Positions 1 through 8,367 of a DNA stretch of 64,000 nt are shown piece after piece. The position numbers and the translations under genes are program-made. Source of the DNA: Gemmatimonadota bacterium (lineage in GTDB: Bacteria > Gemmatimonadota > Gemmatimonadetes > Gemmatimonadales > Gemmatimonadaceae); assembly GCA_020161135.1 (NCBI GenBank), contig JAIUOB010000002.1:620001-684000 (forward strand), read 5' to 3'. Every line of letters begins with the position of its first letter. Positions within the stretch are counted from its first letter, which is position 1. Below the pieces are notes generated by a model. That model was given only the letters and a program-made list of their open reading frames with translations. It had not been told where the DNA came from and searched no databases.

Positions 1-1
1 G

Positions 2-2089
2 ACGCGTGACGTCGTGCGCCACTCGAGCTGGCGCGACTTCGTGGTGGAGCATCTGAGTCACACCTGCGGCGCGTGGTTCGGCGAGGGACAGGCGACTTGG
101 CCGGCGGCGCGCGAGGCGGGATTGTACGGCCTCTGGCGCGAGATGTCGCGACAGGACGCGGGCGTGCGGCTGCTCATGGGACTCCGCGGCTTCCGTGCGT
201 CGGTGGAAGCGCTCCCGGACGACCCCGAAGCGACGATCGCGCTGGTCTTCGACGAACTCGGTGTGCCGGCCGCGTTGCAGCCCGCCTATGCGACGGCGCT
301 CCTGCTGAGCGTGTCGGGGTGGGCCGCCGCCTGCGCCTTCCAGCGGTGGGAGGCGCGCCTCGCGGGGCGTGACGACGATCAGCTCGTGCATCAGCTTGCC
401 ATGCGAGCTGCGTGGGAGCTCGTGCTGTACCGGACGAGCGGCGCACCGGGGCTGACCGCCGGGTGGGCGACCGCGCGCCGTCGGTGGTCAGGGCTGGCCG
501 CGGCGGTGCGCGACGCCCAGGAAATCGATTGGGTGCTGCAGTGCGCGATCGAGCTGGCGTATCAGGAACCCGTCGCGCGACAGTTGCGCGGGGTGCGGCC
601 CCGTCCCACGACGCCGCGCGTGCAGGCGGTGTTCTGCATCGATGTGCGCAGTGAAGTCATGCGGCGCGCACTCGAGGCCGTGTCACCCGACGTGGGCACG
701 CTCGGCTTTGCCGGCTTCTTCGGCGTGCCGATCGCTTATGCGGCGGCGGACGGCGTCACGCGTCCGCAGCTCCCGGGGCTGCTCGCCCCGTCGCTGCTCG
801 TGGCCGACACGGGCGCGGACGCAGCGGCGCAGGGAGCGTCGCGCACGGCGGCGGCCACGCTCGCCGACACGTGGAAGCGCTTCACGACCACCGCGGCGTC
901 GGCGTTCACGGCCGTCGAGGCGACCGGCCTGACCGCCGCCGTGTCGCTGGCGCGGCGCACGTTCGGTGGCGGGGCGGCCGATGCCGATCCGCTGCGCGGT
1001 GCACTCGCCACGCCGGCGTCGACGCTCTCTCCTCGTCTGGTGGCGCGCGCCAGCGATGGCGCCGCGCTCGATCTCGCCGCGCGCGCGGGGCTCGCGGCCG
1101 GTGTGCTGCGCGGCATGAGCCTCACGCAGGGGATGGGGCGCCTGGTGGCGCTGATCGGGCATGGGGCGACCACCTGCAACAACCCGCAGGCGGCGGGGCT
1201 GGCGTGTGGTGCATGCGGTGGCCAGAGCGGCGAGGTGAACGCGCGTGCGCTCGCTGCGCTGCTCAACGACACCGAAGTGCGGGCGGCGCTGGTGGCGGAG
1301 GGCGTCACGGTGCCGGCGGCGACGCACTTCGTGCCCGGGCTGCACGACACCGTGACCGACGCGATCACCTTCTTCGATGTGGACGCCGTGCCGGCAGCGC
1401 ACGCCGGCGAGCTGCAGTCGCTGGTGCGGGCCTGCGAGCGCGCGTCGCAGATCGCGCGGCGGGAGCGGGCGCCACGTCTCGGGCTGGGCGCGGTGGCCGA
1501 CGACGCGCGCGCGCTGGCGGCGGCCATGGCGCGGCGCGCGACCGACTGGTCGGAGGTGCGTCCGGAGTGGGCGCTCGCGCGCAACGCGGCGTTCATCATC
1601 GCGCCGCGGGAGCGTACGCGTGGCCTCCACCTCGACGGTCGCGCGTTCCTGCACGAGTATCGCTGGCAGGAGGACACGACACACGGCGTGCTCACGCTCA
1701 TCCTGACCGCGCCCATGGTCGTGACGAACTGGATCAACCTGCAGTACCACGCGTCCACGGTGGACCCGGAGCGCTTCGGCAGCGGCGACAAGGTGCTGCA
1801 CAACGTGGCCGGCGGTCACGTGGGCGTGTTCGAGGGGGCCGGCGGCGACCTGCGCATCGGACTCGCGCGACAGTCGGTGCACGACGGTCGTGACTGGATG
1901 CACGAGCCGCTGCGGCTGTCGGTGTTCGTGGAGGCGCCGGCGGCGATGATCGAGGGGGTCATCGCGCAGCACGCGGTGGTGCGGCACCTGGTGGAGCACG
2001 AGTGGCTGCACCTGTTCCGCATCGATCCGGGTGATGGCGCGGTGTACCGTCGCGGTCGCGCGGGGTGGGCGCCGTTCGGCGGAGGCTGA
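2..2089 (+). CDS. dabA: DabA-type inorganic carbon transporter subunit (DUF2309), 5'-truncated by window edge
   Basis: The reading frame is open to the left edge, so the N-terminus lies outside the window; about 695 residues are visible. DUF2309/DabA is the soluble, beta-carbonic-anhydrase-like subunit of the DAB inorganic-carbon pump and works with the NuoL-like membrane protein DabB. The zinc-site pattern is intact. Counting from the GTG at 14, Cys208 and Asp210 lie in FCIDVRSE, and His383 and Cys398 are 15 residues apart in the segment beginning LIGHGATTC, matching the C-x-D / H-x14-C ligands of characterised DabA. The two genes that follow are not dabB; a dabB would have to lie upstream of the window. 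Alternative: a DUF2309 protein of unproven transport function. The family call is firm and the physiological role is inferred. Confidence 0.9.
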   Translation, partial: TRDVVRHSSWRDFVVEHLSHTCGAWFGEGQATWPAAREAGLYGLWREMSRQDAGVRLLMGLRGFRASVEALPDDPEATIALVFDELGVPAALQPAYATALLLSVSGWAAACAFQRWEARLAGRDDDQLVHQLAMRAAWELVLYRTSGAPGLTAGWATARRRWSGLAAAVRDAQEIDWVLQCAIELAYQEPVARQLRGVRPRPTTPRVQAVFCIDVRSEVMRRALEAVSPDVGTLGFAGFFGVPIAYAAADGVTRPQLPGLLAPSLLVADTGADAAAQGASRTAAATLADTWKRFTTTAASAFTAVEATGLTAAVSLARRTFGGGAADADPLRGALATPASTLSPRLVARASDGAALDLAARAGLAAGVLRGMSLTQGMGRLVALIGHGATTCNNPQAAGLACGACGGQSGEVNARALAALLNDTEVRAALVAEGVTVPAATHFVPGLHDTVTDAITFFDVDAVPAAHAGELQSLVRACERASQIARRERAPRLGLGAVADDARALAAAMARRATDWSEVRPEWALARNAAFIIAPRERTRGLHLDGRAFLHEYRWQEDTTHGVLTLILTAPMVVTNWINLQYHASTVDPERFGSGDKVLHNVAGGHVGVFEGAGGDLRIGLARQSVHDGRDWMHEPLRLSVFVEAPAAMIEGVIAQHAVVRHLVEHEWLHLFRIDPGDGAVYRRGRAGWAPFGGG

Positions 2090-2116
2090 AGAGGCCGAAG
2101 AGGCTGAGGAGGCGGG

Positions 2117-2151
2117 CGGGGCCGCATGCGCGCGATACGCAGGCGGCCCCG
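2117..2151 (+). terminator. hairpin after dabA
   Basis: A 9-bp perfect GC-rich stem (CGGGGCCGC at 2117-2125 with GCGGCCCCG at 2143-2151) and a 17-base loop lie 28 bases after the dabA stop, followed by GTCTT. The short T-run makes this a weak intrinsic terminator; position and stem quality support it. Confidence 0.45.
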
Positions 2152-2202
2152 TCTTGCGTGTGTGGCGGACGCGGGCGACACTGCCGGTGACATGAGGCGG
2201 CG

Positions 2203-2910
2203 TTGACCGAGGATTCGCGTACATCCCACTGGGGCTGGCTGGCGGCCGGGGCGGCCGGCGTCGTGGCACCGGCAGTGGCCGTGCTGCAGTTCGATGCAAT
2301 GACGCTGCCCGCACACAGTGGCGCGATCCTCGCCGCCGGCCTGATGGGCATGGGAATGATCGCCGCCGCGGTCGCGGCGCGTGTCGGGGTAGGCGTCGCG
2401 CTCGCGCTGCTGGCCGGCATGGGGCTCATCGCGCTGGCGCACGCGATGGGGATGGCGCCGATCGCGCATCCGTGGTCCACCGCGCTCGCGCTGGTCATTG
2501 CCAGCGTCAGCTTCGCGGCGCGCGGCACGCTGTTCACGCGCGCCCATCCACGCCATGGCTGGATCATCGCGGTGCTCGTGGTGAGTGGCGAAGCGGCGAC
2601 GCTGCTCACCGCCTCGGTGTTGCCGGCGTGGCTGCTGGTGCTGCTGCCGGCGCAGTGGGCGAGCGCCGCCCTCCAGGCAGCGATTGCCGGCGGTGGCACG
2701 CGCGACGCCGCCGCGGTGCTGGTGGCGCTCGCGGGCACGGCCACCACCACCCTGCTCGTGGCGCGCCTGCTGCCGCGGAGATGGCCTTACGCGCTCATGT
2801 TCACGGTCTGGCTCGCGCTGTCGGCGCTGGTCGCGCGACATCCAGTACCGACGATGGACCGAACGCCATTCCCTCTTCCCTCTTCACGCTCCGATCAAGG
2901 TCTTCCATGA
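2203..2910 (+). CDS. hypothetical multi-pass membrane protein
   Basis: The 235-residue product is almost entirely hydrophobic, with about seven predicted membrane helices separated by short Arg/His-containing turns, and a polar C-terminal tail of about 25 residues. The start is a TTG at 2203 with GAGG at 2194-2197 five bases upstream; an ATG at 2192 is out of frame and stops after four codons. I do not recognise a family. The stop overlaps the next start (ATGA at 2907-2910), so the two genes are probably translationally coupled. Following dabA by about 110 bases and a hairpin, it may or may not belong to the same transcript. No function is proposed. Confidence 0.6.
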   Translation: MTEDSRTSHWGWLAAGAAGVVAPAVAVLQFDAMTLPAHSGAILAAGLMGMGMIAAAVAARVGVGVALALLAGMGLIALAHAMGMAPIAHPWSTALALVIASVSFAARGTLFTRAHPRHGWIIAVLVVSGEAATLLTASVLPAWLLVLLPAQWASAALQAAIAGGGTRDAAAVLVALAGTATTTLLVARLLPRRWPYALMFTVWLALSALVARHPVPTMDRTPFPLPSSRSDQGLP

Positions 2911-3479
2911 AGCTCGACCGCTTTCTGCACGGCACCGCCGACGATGCCTGGACCGCCGTGGCGCGGGAACTCGGTGGCACCATCACCACGTCGCTCAGCG
3001 GTGTGACCGCGATCGAAGTGGCGCACCCGCGCGGCGCCATCCGCATCGAGAAGCACGTGACGCCGATCTTCGTCGGCAAGGTGCTCGTACCCGTCGTGAC
3101 CACCCGGTTCGCAACGACGCGCCCGTCGGTGGCGGCGCAGCGCTTCTCCGTGTCGCGGGCGAGCTTCGCGACGGCGGTGGCGGAGTGGTTCGGCGCGCTG
3201 GACATCCATGTGGACGACGCGACGTTCGACCAGGCGTTCGTGCTCAAGGGCGAGACACCCGACCTGGTGCGGGCGCTGTTCGCTGACGACGCGCTGCGGG
3301 CGCGCTACCTGCGTGACTTCCAGGGGCAGCTGCACCGCCGCGATGATGCGTCGATTTTCGGCGATCCGACGCCCGATGCCGACCCGATCACACTCGACGT
3401 GCCGGGGTTCGTGGACAATGCGGCGCAGTTGCGCGCGCTGTACGACCTGTTCGCGGCGACGTTGGAGCGGCTGGGGTGA
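2907..3479 (+). CDS. hypothetical protein, coupled to the upstream membrane protein
   Basis: This 190-residue soluble protein starts at the ATG overlapping the previous stop (ATGA, 2907-2910). The first half contains beta-rich segments with conserved-looking patterns (VTAIEVAHPRGAIRIEKHV, then VVTTRFATTRPSV). The second half is acidic and helical (DLVRALFADDALRARYLRD, then AQLRALYDLFAATLERLG at the C-terminus). There is no signal peptide or membrane helix. The frame stays open upstream, but that extension runs through the preceding gene in another frame and is not credible. I do not recognise a family; overlap with the membrane protein suggests a shared role. Confidence 0.65.
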   Translation: MKLDRFLHGTADDAWTAVARELGGTITTSLSGVTAIEVAHPRGAIRIEKHVTPIFVGKVLVPVVTTRFATTRPSVAAQRFSVSRASFATAVAEWFGALDIHVDDATFDQAFVLKGETPDLVRALFADDALRARYLRDFQGQLHRRDDASIFGDPTPDADPITLDVPGFVDNAAQLRALYDLFAATLERLG

Positions 3480-3493
3480 CGTGACGGTGCCGC

Positions 3494-3518
3494 GGCGGCC
3501 GGTGCAGGCGGGGCCGCC
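3494..3518. terminator. hairpin between convergent genes
   Basis: A 7-bp stem (GGCGGCC at 3494-3500, GGCCGCC at 3512-3518) lies between the convergent genes ending at 3479 and 3564. It could act in both directions. No clear T-tract follows on either strand. Confidence 0.35.
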
Positions 3519-3563
3519 AGGACCGCGGCAGAACGCCGCTGCCGTCGAGCACCGGCGGGAGGA

Positions 3564-5522
3564 TCAGCCCACGTGCCGGTACTGGAGGTAGCATTGGGTG
3601 ATGCGTGGTAGCGCCCGCTCGAAGGCCACCACGACCTGCGGGTCGAACTGCGTCCCGCTCCCCTCGGCGATCCACGCCACGGCGCGATCCACCGACCAGG
3701 GCTCCTTGTACGGGCGTCGTGAGGTGAGTGCGTCGAAGACGTCGGCAATGGCGACCACCCGCGCTGCGAGCGGGATGGCCTCACCCGCGAGCTGGTTGGG
3801 GTAACCCGTGCCGTCCCATCGCTCATGATGGGCGACAGCGATCTCGATGCCGCGCCGGAACACCGTCCGACCGCGCGCGCTCATCTGCGCCTCGCAACGC
3901 TGCAACACCTCGGCGCCGATGCTCGGATGGCGCTGCATCTCTGCGCGCTCGTCCGCGTCCAGGGCGCCGGCCTTGCGCAGCACGCCGTCGGGCACGCCCA
4001 CCTTGCCGATGTCATGCATGGGCGCGAAGCGGCGGATCTCGTCGACGAAGCGCGCATCCAGCGCGTCCGCGTGGGCGCCCGCGCGCACGAGCTCCTCGGC
4101 CACCAGCGCCGAGTAGGCGCTCATGCGCACGAGGTGATTGCCGGTCTCCGGATCGCGGCTCTCGGCGAGCCGCGCCAGCCCTTCCACGGCGGCCACGATG
4201 AGCGCGTCCGTGGAGAACGTGCGCTCGATCTGCGTCCGCACATGCTCCGCGACGGCGCGCAGCAGGGTCGCGTTCGGTTCGGCGTAGGCGCTCGGCTCGC
4301 GCGCGGCGAAGAGCAGCACGGAACCATCACGGGTGTCGGTGTTGAGCCGGACCGTCATGGAGGAGGCGTAACCCGCGCTGTGCGCCCAGTCGTTCAGGGC
4401 ACCCTCGACCTCGTGTGACGACCATTCGGCGAGCGGCATGCGGCGGTCGGCGAGCGCCTCGGGCAGCTCACCGGCCGCACGCAGCACACGCCAGCCGCCG
4501 CGGTCACCATCGGTGCGCACGGCCACCGCCGTCAGGTCCACCGGTACCTGCGTCGCCAGCTCGCGTTGCAGTGCCGTCAGCAACTCGGACGTGGTCATGC
4601 CGGCGGCCGTCTGCTCCGACAGCGTGAACAGCAGGCGGATGCGTTGCGTGAGCGCGTTCATCGCCTCGCCGATCGCGGCGATCTCTGCGCTGCCGGCCAC
4701 CTGCACCGGCGTCGCGAGGTCGCCCGACATGACGCGCGTCGCCAGCCGCTCCACGTCCACCAGCGGCGCGAGCACATGCCGCCGCACGAGCCCGATCAGC
4801 AGCAGGCCGATGATGCAGGTGGCCAGCACGCTGAGCAGCTGCGTGAGGATGACACGGTCCAGCTTCTGCTGCATCATGGTCTTGAACGCGTAGTTCAACG
4901 ACCGGCTGGATTCGAGCAGGCGCCCGCCGTGCCGGCTGACGATCTCCGCGGCCTCGAGCACCTCCTCGCGCGTGGCGCCTGGCCGGGTCGCCGGGGCGAT
5001 GCCGCGATGGATGATGCGCCATGTCGCCGCGCTGCGCTCGAGCTGACTGAGCGACGGGGAGTCCCAGTTGCAGCTCACCGGGGCATCGAGGCCAGTGAGG
5101 TCCGGGCGCAGTTCACGCGTGACGAAGCTCTGCACGATCCGCTCGTACTGCTCGACGGCGGCCGTGAGCTTGACCCGATAGTACTCGACGGCGTCGGGCG
5201 TCTGGAGCGTGGGCGGGAGCGATTCGAGCTGCCGCGCATCGAGACGCATGCCGTTGGCGAGTTCGCGAAGTTGCCCGGAGAGGGTCAGGATCGCGTAGTC
5301 GTGCACCCGGCGTGTCAGGTGATAGCGCGTGAAGAGCGCCGTCCCGACCGCCATGAACAGAAGGGTGCCGATCGTGAGCGCCAGCGCGCCACGCACGCTG
5401 GTCGCGTTCAGGGCCTCGAGGACGCGCGACCAGACGCTGCCGAACCCACGCGCCGCGTGCGCGGGGACGCGAGGCACCCGGTATGGGGCGACGAGCGGAA
5501 CGTCGACAGAGCGGACGTGCAT
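3564..5522 (-). CDS. membrane-bound HD-GYP domain phosphodiesterase/sensor
   Basis: The 652-residue protein has a transmembrane helix at about 45-64, a periplasmic helical sensor region of about 150 residues, a second helix at about 226-246, a HAMP linker to about 300, a GAF-like region at about 310-435, and a C-terminal HD-GYP domain. The HD-GYP signature is complete: EGLARLAESRDPETGNH, the HD pair in PMHDIGKVG, the HH in AVAHHERWDGTGYP and the later DVFDALTSRRPYK. HD-GYP proteins hydrolyse cyclic di-GMP, or less often cGAMP, so this is probably a signal-degrading receptor facing the periplasm. The start at 5522 gives a long basic N-terminus; a later start before helix 1 is possible. It stands alone, convergent with the gene ending at 3479. 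Confidence 0.88.
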   Translation of the reverse strand: MHVRSVDVPLVAPYRVPRVPAHAARGFGSVWSRVLEALNATSVRGALALTIGTLLFMAVGTALFTRYHLTRRVHDYAILTLSGQLRELANGMRLDARQLESLPPTLQTPDAVEYYRVKLTAAVEQYERIVQSFVTRELRPDLTGLDAPVSCNWDSPSLSQLERSAATWRIIHRGIAPATRPGATREEVLEAAEIVSRHGGRLLESSRSLNYAFKTMMQQKLDRVILTQLLSVLATCIIGLLLIGLVRRHVLAPLVDVERLATRVMSGDLATPVQVAGSAEIAAIGEAMNALTQRIRLLFTLSEQTAAGMTTSELLTALQRELATQVPVDLTAVAVRTDGDRGGWRVLRAAGELPEALADRRMPLAEWSSHEVEGALNDWAHSAGYASSMTVRLNTDTRDGSVLLFAAREPSAYAEPNATLLRAVAEHVRTQIERTFSTDALIVAAVEGLARLAESRDPETGNHLVRMSAYSALVAEELVRAGAHADALDARFVDEIRRFAPMHDIGKVGVPDGVLRKAGALDADERAEMQRHPSIGAEVLQRCEAQMSARGRTVFRRGIEIAVAHHERWDGTGYPNQLAGEAIPLAARVVAIADVFDALTSRRPYKEPWSVDRAVAWIAEGSGTQFDPQVVVAFERALPRITQCYLQYRHVG

Positions 5523-5658
5523 CCGGGGCAGTGTGTGGGAGCGTGGAGCGGAGGCTGGCGCACAGCGTCGGCAGCCCCTCCCAAGAGTGCCCAGCCCCCT
5601 GTGAGGTCACATGCCGACCGGGCGCCGGCCCTTGCCACACGGCCGCGTTCCGTGCCAT

Positions 5659-5681
5659 TGTACCGATCGGTCTACCGGTAC
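5659..5681. promoter_or_regulatory. imperfect palindromic operator upstream of tetR-type gene
   Basis: An imperfect palindrome with 6-bp outer arms (GTACCG at 5660-5665, CGGTAC at 5676-5681) ends 9 bases before the TetR-family start at 5691. Its left half TGTACCGA (5659-5666) is identical to the left half of the perfect 20-bp palindrome at 6295-6314, so both are probably bound by the same TetR-family repressor (autoregulation here). Confidence 0.6.
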
Positions 5682-5690
5682 CCGATCCCC

Positions 5691-6251
5691 ATGCCTGCGC
5701 CACTCCTTTCCCGCGACGACGTCGTGGCCCGTGTCATGGCGGTGCTCCGCCAGCAGGGGTACGACGGCGCGTCCCTGTCCGAGCTATCCAGGGCGACGGG
5801 ACTCGGCAAGTCCAGCCTGTACCATCACTTCCCCGACGGGAAGGACGACATGGTGGGGGCGGTGCTGGCGCATCTCGAGCAGACGCTCGAGGCCGATCTG
5901 TTCGCGCCCCTGCGCGGCGATGGGCCACCCGCGGCGCGGCTGCGGGCGATGAACCGCACGCTCGATGCCTTCTACGACCACGGGCAGGATGCGTGCCTGC
6001 TCGCCAACCTCGGCATCGGCGAATCGTCCCGCCCGTTCCATCCGCGCATCCGGCAGATCTTCGCCCGTTGGATCGAGGCGCTCGCCGCGCCGCTCCGGGC
6101 CGCGGGGCTGTCGCCGTCGGTCGCCCGCACGCGGGCCGAGGACGCGATTGCGCGCATCCAGGGCGCGGTGGTGTTGGCGCGGTCGCTGCAGGACTCGACG
6201 GTGTTTGCGCGCACGCTGCGCGCGCTGCCGACAGAGCTGCTGCGCCGCTGA
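5691..6251 (+). CDS. TetR/AcrR-family transcriptional repressor
   Basis: The 186-residue protein has a classic TetR N-terminal helix-turn-helix: RVMAVLRQQGYDGASLSELS, then ATGLGKSSLYHHFPDGKDDM at residues 30-50. The C-terminal helical ligand-binding domain resembles the YxaF/LmrA type. The ATG at 5691 gives the normal family length; the frame is open far upstream but that sequence is antisense to the HD-GYP gene. Palindromes sharing the half-site TGTACCGA lie just upstream of this gene and upstream of the next gene at 6346, which points to autoregulation and control of the AhpD-like/MOSC pair. The inducer is unknown. Confidence 0.9.
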   Translation: MPAPLLSRDDVVARVMAVLRQQGYDGASLSELSRATGLGKSSLYHHFPDGKDDMVGAVLAHLEQTLEADLFAPLRGDGPPAARLRAMNRTLDAFYDHGQDACLLANLGIGESSRPFHPRIRQIFARWIEALAAPLRAAGLSPSVARTRAEDAIARIQGAVVLARSLQDSTVFARTLRALPTELLRR

Positions 6252-6294
6252 CGGGCGGCGGGCCCCCCTTGCGGCACCGGCTCGGGCGCCGTAG

Positions 6295-6314
6295 TGTACC
6301 GAACGTTCGGTACA
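6295..6314. promoter_or_regulatory. perfect 20-bp palindromic operator
   Basis: TGTACCGAACGTTCGGTACA is a perfect 20-bp palindrome, 31 bases upstream of the ATG at 6346. Size and symmetry fit a TetR-family operator, and its half-site recurs in front of the TetR gene. It probably overlaps the promoter of the AhpD-like gene. Confidence 0.75.
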
Positions 6315-6345
6315 GTGCCGGACGCCCTCTTTCCCGGAGTTCCCC

Positions 6346-6891
6346 ATGTCGCGCATCCGTCCCGTCGACGCCACCACCACGTCGCCCGCTGCTGCCGAGC
6401 AGCTCGCCGTCACCCGGCAGATGTTCGGTTCGGTCCCCAACATGTTCGCCACGGCCGCCCAGTCGGCGCCCACGCTGGCCGCGCTCAACGCCTTCTTCGC
6501 CGCACTCGGCAAGGCCCCGCTCGGTGGCGCGGTCGGCGAGCAGGTCGCCATCGCGGTCGCGCAGGCCAACGGCTGTGGCTACTGCCTGTCGGCACACACG
6601 GCCATCGGCGGCATGCATCGCGTGAGCCCGGCCAACCTCGCGGCGGCCCGTCATGGCCGGAGCGACGACCCGACCGCACAGGCCGCCATCACGCTCGCGC
6701 TCGAGATCGTGCACACTCGTGGTCGCGTGTCGGATGCGGCGCTCGCCCGCGCGCGCGCGGCGGGGCTCGACGACAGCGCCATCGTGGAGGTCGTCGGCCA
6801 CGTCGCGCTCAACCTGTTCACCAACTACCTCAACAACCTCGCCGACACCGCGATCGACTTCCCCGTGGTGCCGCTCGAGCAGGCGGCGTAG
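6346..6891 (+). CDS. AhpD-like carboxymuconolactone decarboxylase-family protein (peroxidase-related)
   Basis: The 181-residue protein carries the CMD/AhpD core motif E-x11-C-x2-C-x3-H, with Cys77, Cys80 and His84 in NGCGYCLSAHTAIGG. AhpD-like proteins use the CxxC pair as a peroxidatic or disulfide-reductase centre, and related peroxidase-like proteins detoxify organic peroxides or alkylating compounds. No signal peptide is present, so it acts in the cytoplasm. A perfect palindrome precedes it and the MOSC gene starts 4 bases after its stop, so the two form an operon probably repressed by the adjacent TetR protein. The exact substrate cannot be read from sequence. Confidence 0.88.
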   Translation: MSRIRPVDATTTSPAAAEQLAVTRQMFGSVPNMFATAAQSAPTLAALNAFFAALGKAPLGGAVGEQVAIAVAQANGCGYCLSAHTAIGGMHRVSPANLAAARHGRSDDPTAQAAITLALEIVHTRGRVSDAALARARAAGLDDSAIVEVVGHVALNLFTNYLNNLADTAIDFPVVPLEQAA

Positions 6892-6895
6892 GACG

Positions 6896-7540
6896 GTGTC
6901 GCTCGTCCTCGGAGGGATCTGGCGCTACCCGGTCAAGTCGATGGCGGGCGAGAGCCTCACGACGACAACGCTCACCTCGGATGGCATTCCGGGTGACCGT
7001 GCCGTGTGGGTGCGTGGTCCCGAAGGGGTGCGCACCGCTCGCCGGCAGTATCGACTGCTCGGCTTGCGCGGCACGCAGTCTCCCGAGGGCGAAGTGCGCG
7101 TGAACGGGCACCCGTGGGACTCGCCGGCGGCCGCGCAGCTCGTGCGCGAGGCTGCCGGCGACGACGCCTGGTTGGAGCAGGCGCCGAGCGGCTATCAGTT
7201 CGACATCCTGCCCCTGCTGGTCGCCACCGACGGGGCCGTCGCGGCCTTCGGCCGAGACATCCGGCGACTGCGGCCCAACCTCCTCATCGCGGGCGTGCCG
7301 GGGATGGACGAGACGACGTGGGAGGGCGCGACCTTGCGACTGGGTACGACCAAGGTCCATCTCGACTCGCTGCGCGCACGGTGTCCGATGACCACGGTCG
7401 ATCCGGATGCGATCACGCGCGACCCGGAGGTGCTGCGCGATATCGGGCGGCGATTCGGCGGGCGACTCGCGTTGAATGCTGCGGTCACGCACGGGGGTGC
7501 CGTGACCGTGGGCCAGTCGGTGGTGCTCGTTCGCGCGTAG
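6896..7540 (+). CDS. MOSC domain protein (molybdenum cofactor carrier/reductase type)
   Basis: The 214-residue protein begins with the MOSC N-terminal beta-barrel motif GIWRYPVKSMAGESL (near residues 7-21) and continues with the MOSC core, including a conserved-position cysteine (Cys163 in LRARCPMTTVDPD) and RPNLLI. Characterised relatives (YcbX, mARC type) bind molybdenum cofactor and reduce N-hydroxylated compounds; others have unknown substrates. The GTG at 6896, preceded by AGGA, sets the start 4 bases after the AhpD-like stop. Co-transcription with an AhpD-like protein behind a TetR operator suggests a detoxification role, which is inference. Confidence 0.85.
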   Translation: MSLVLGGIWRYPVKSMAGESLTTTTLTSDGIPGDRAVWVRGPEGVRTARRQYRLLGLRGTQSPEGEVRVNGHPWDSPAAAQLVREAAGDDAWLEQAPSGYQFDILPLLVATDGAVAAFGRDIRRLRPNLLIAGVPGMDETTWEGATLRLGTTKVHLDSLRARCPMTTVDPDAITRDPEVLRDIGRRFGGRLALNAAVTHGGAVTVGQSVVLVRA

Positions 7541-7546
7541 CGTGCC

Positions 7547-7587
7547 GGCCCCATGCGGTGGTGCGTCGCGCGTGACCGCACGGGGCC
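7547..7587. terminator. strong hairpin between convergent genes
   Basis: A 13-base arm (7547-7559, starting GGCCCC) pairs with 7575-7587 at 12 of 13 positions across a 15-base loop. It lies between the MOSC stop and the convergent cytochrome P460 stop and probably works as a bidirectional terminator. Confidence 0.6.
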
Positions 7588-7630
7588 TGCGAGCGCCGCC
7601 AACCGACCCGTGGTACGCCGAGCGACGCCG

Positions 7631-8143
7631 CTACGGATGGCTGTCGTTCATGCGTGTCTGATCGATGCCGGAGGCATGGCACCCGACACAGGCCGAGCCG
7701 CGCGCGCCGATGCCGATCTGCGGTGACCCGTCGGGCGCGTAGTAGGCCCACAGCCACCCACCGGTCGCGGCGTTCGCCGATCCGCGCAGCTTGTACATCA
7801 CGGCGTAGCGAGTGAGTGTGGAGCCGATGATGAGCTCCTTCACGATGAGTGAGGAGTCCGGGAAGCTCACGCCAGCGCGGACCTTGCCGTTGGCATCGAG
7901 CTGCGTGGCCGCTTTCGCGTTGTAGCGGGTGCGCAGGCGTGCCTCGGCATGCCCCGAGCCCTGCGACCGCAGCAGCGTGTCACCGCGCGCCTTGTAGTAG
8001 GTCCATCCGCTCGCCGCTCGTGCGAGGGCGCTCACCTCCGCGTCCGAGGGCCCGCCGCCGCCCGGGGCGCTGCCGGTGACATCGCTGCCACCGCACGCAG
8101 CGGCCAGCACAAGGAGTGGAATGCACAGCTGACTGCGATGCAT
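7631..8143 (-). CDS. cytochrome P460-like lipoprotein
   Basis: The 170-residue protein has an N-terminal signal with a probable lipidated cysteine (LVLAAACGG, Cys17). The mature part has the cytochrome P460 pattern: FPDSSLIVKE, then WAYYAPDGSPQ, and a C-terminal c-type haem motif Cys152-x-x-Cys155-His156 (ACVGCHASG). Cytochromes P460 are periplasmic haem proteins; some oxidise hydroxylamine with NO, but the broad family has largely unknown roles, and I do not claim hydroxylamine oxidation here. It is transcribed away from the histidine kinase gene at 8368, with which it shares a 224-base divergent promoter region. Confidence 0.88.
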   Translation of the reverse strand: MHRSQLCIPLLVLAAACGGSDVTGSAPGGGGPSDAEVSALARAASGWTYYKARGDTLLRSQGSGHAEARLRTRYNAKAATQLDANGKVRAGVSFPDSSLIVKELIIGSTLTRYAVMYKLRGSANAATGGWLWAYYAPDGSPQIGIGARGSACVGCHASGIDQTRMNDSHP

Positions 8144-8208
8144 GATGCGATCTCCGTCTGCAGGGTCGGTACTGCTACGCTCAACATGCGGACACTACTT
8201 CGGGACGT

Positions 8209-8270
8209 CATGAAACACCGTCACGGAACACGAGGACGGGCCAGTCCGGACGCACGGTGCATGTTTCATG
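8209..8270. promoter_or_regulatory. two inverted CATGAAAC half-sites in divergent promoter region
   Basis: CATGAAAC (8209-8216) and its reverse complement GTTTCATG (8263-8270) lie 58 bases apart between the P460 gene and the kinase gene. The same octamer forms the perfect palindrome at 12695-12710 upstream of a sigma-54-type promoter. They are candidate binding sites for the regulator encoded at 10197. No good -24/-12 element was found here. Confidence 0.4.
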
Positions 8271-8367
8271 GGCGTGTTTCGCCGAGCGGCGCTCCTATAC
8301 TTGAGGGGCGTCGTATCGCGTTCGCCTTCCCGCCCCCGATTCCGCCGACCCTCATGCCGGGCATCTC

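Noticed and set aside
683-2314. Long antisense frame opposite dabA
   Set aside because: Arg/His-rich shadow typical of high-GC coding DNA; dabA on the other strand carries the zinc motifs.
7631-8143. Hydroxylamine oxidation by the P460 protein
   Set aside because: The family pattern fits, but most family members have no shown activity and no nitrification genes are nearby.
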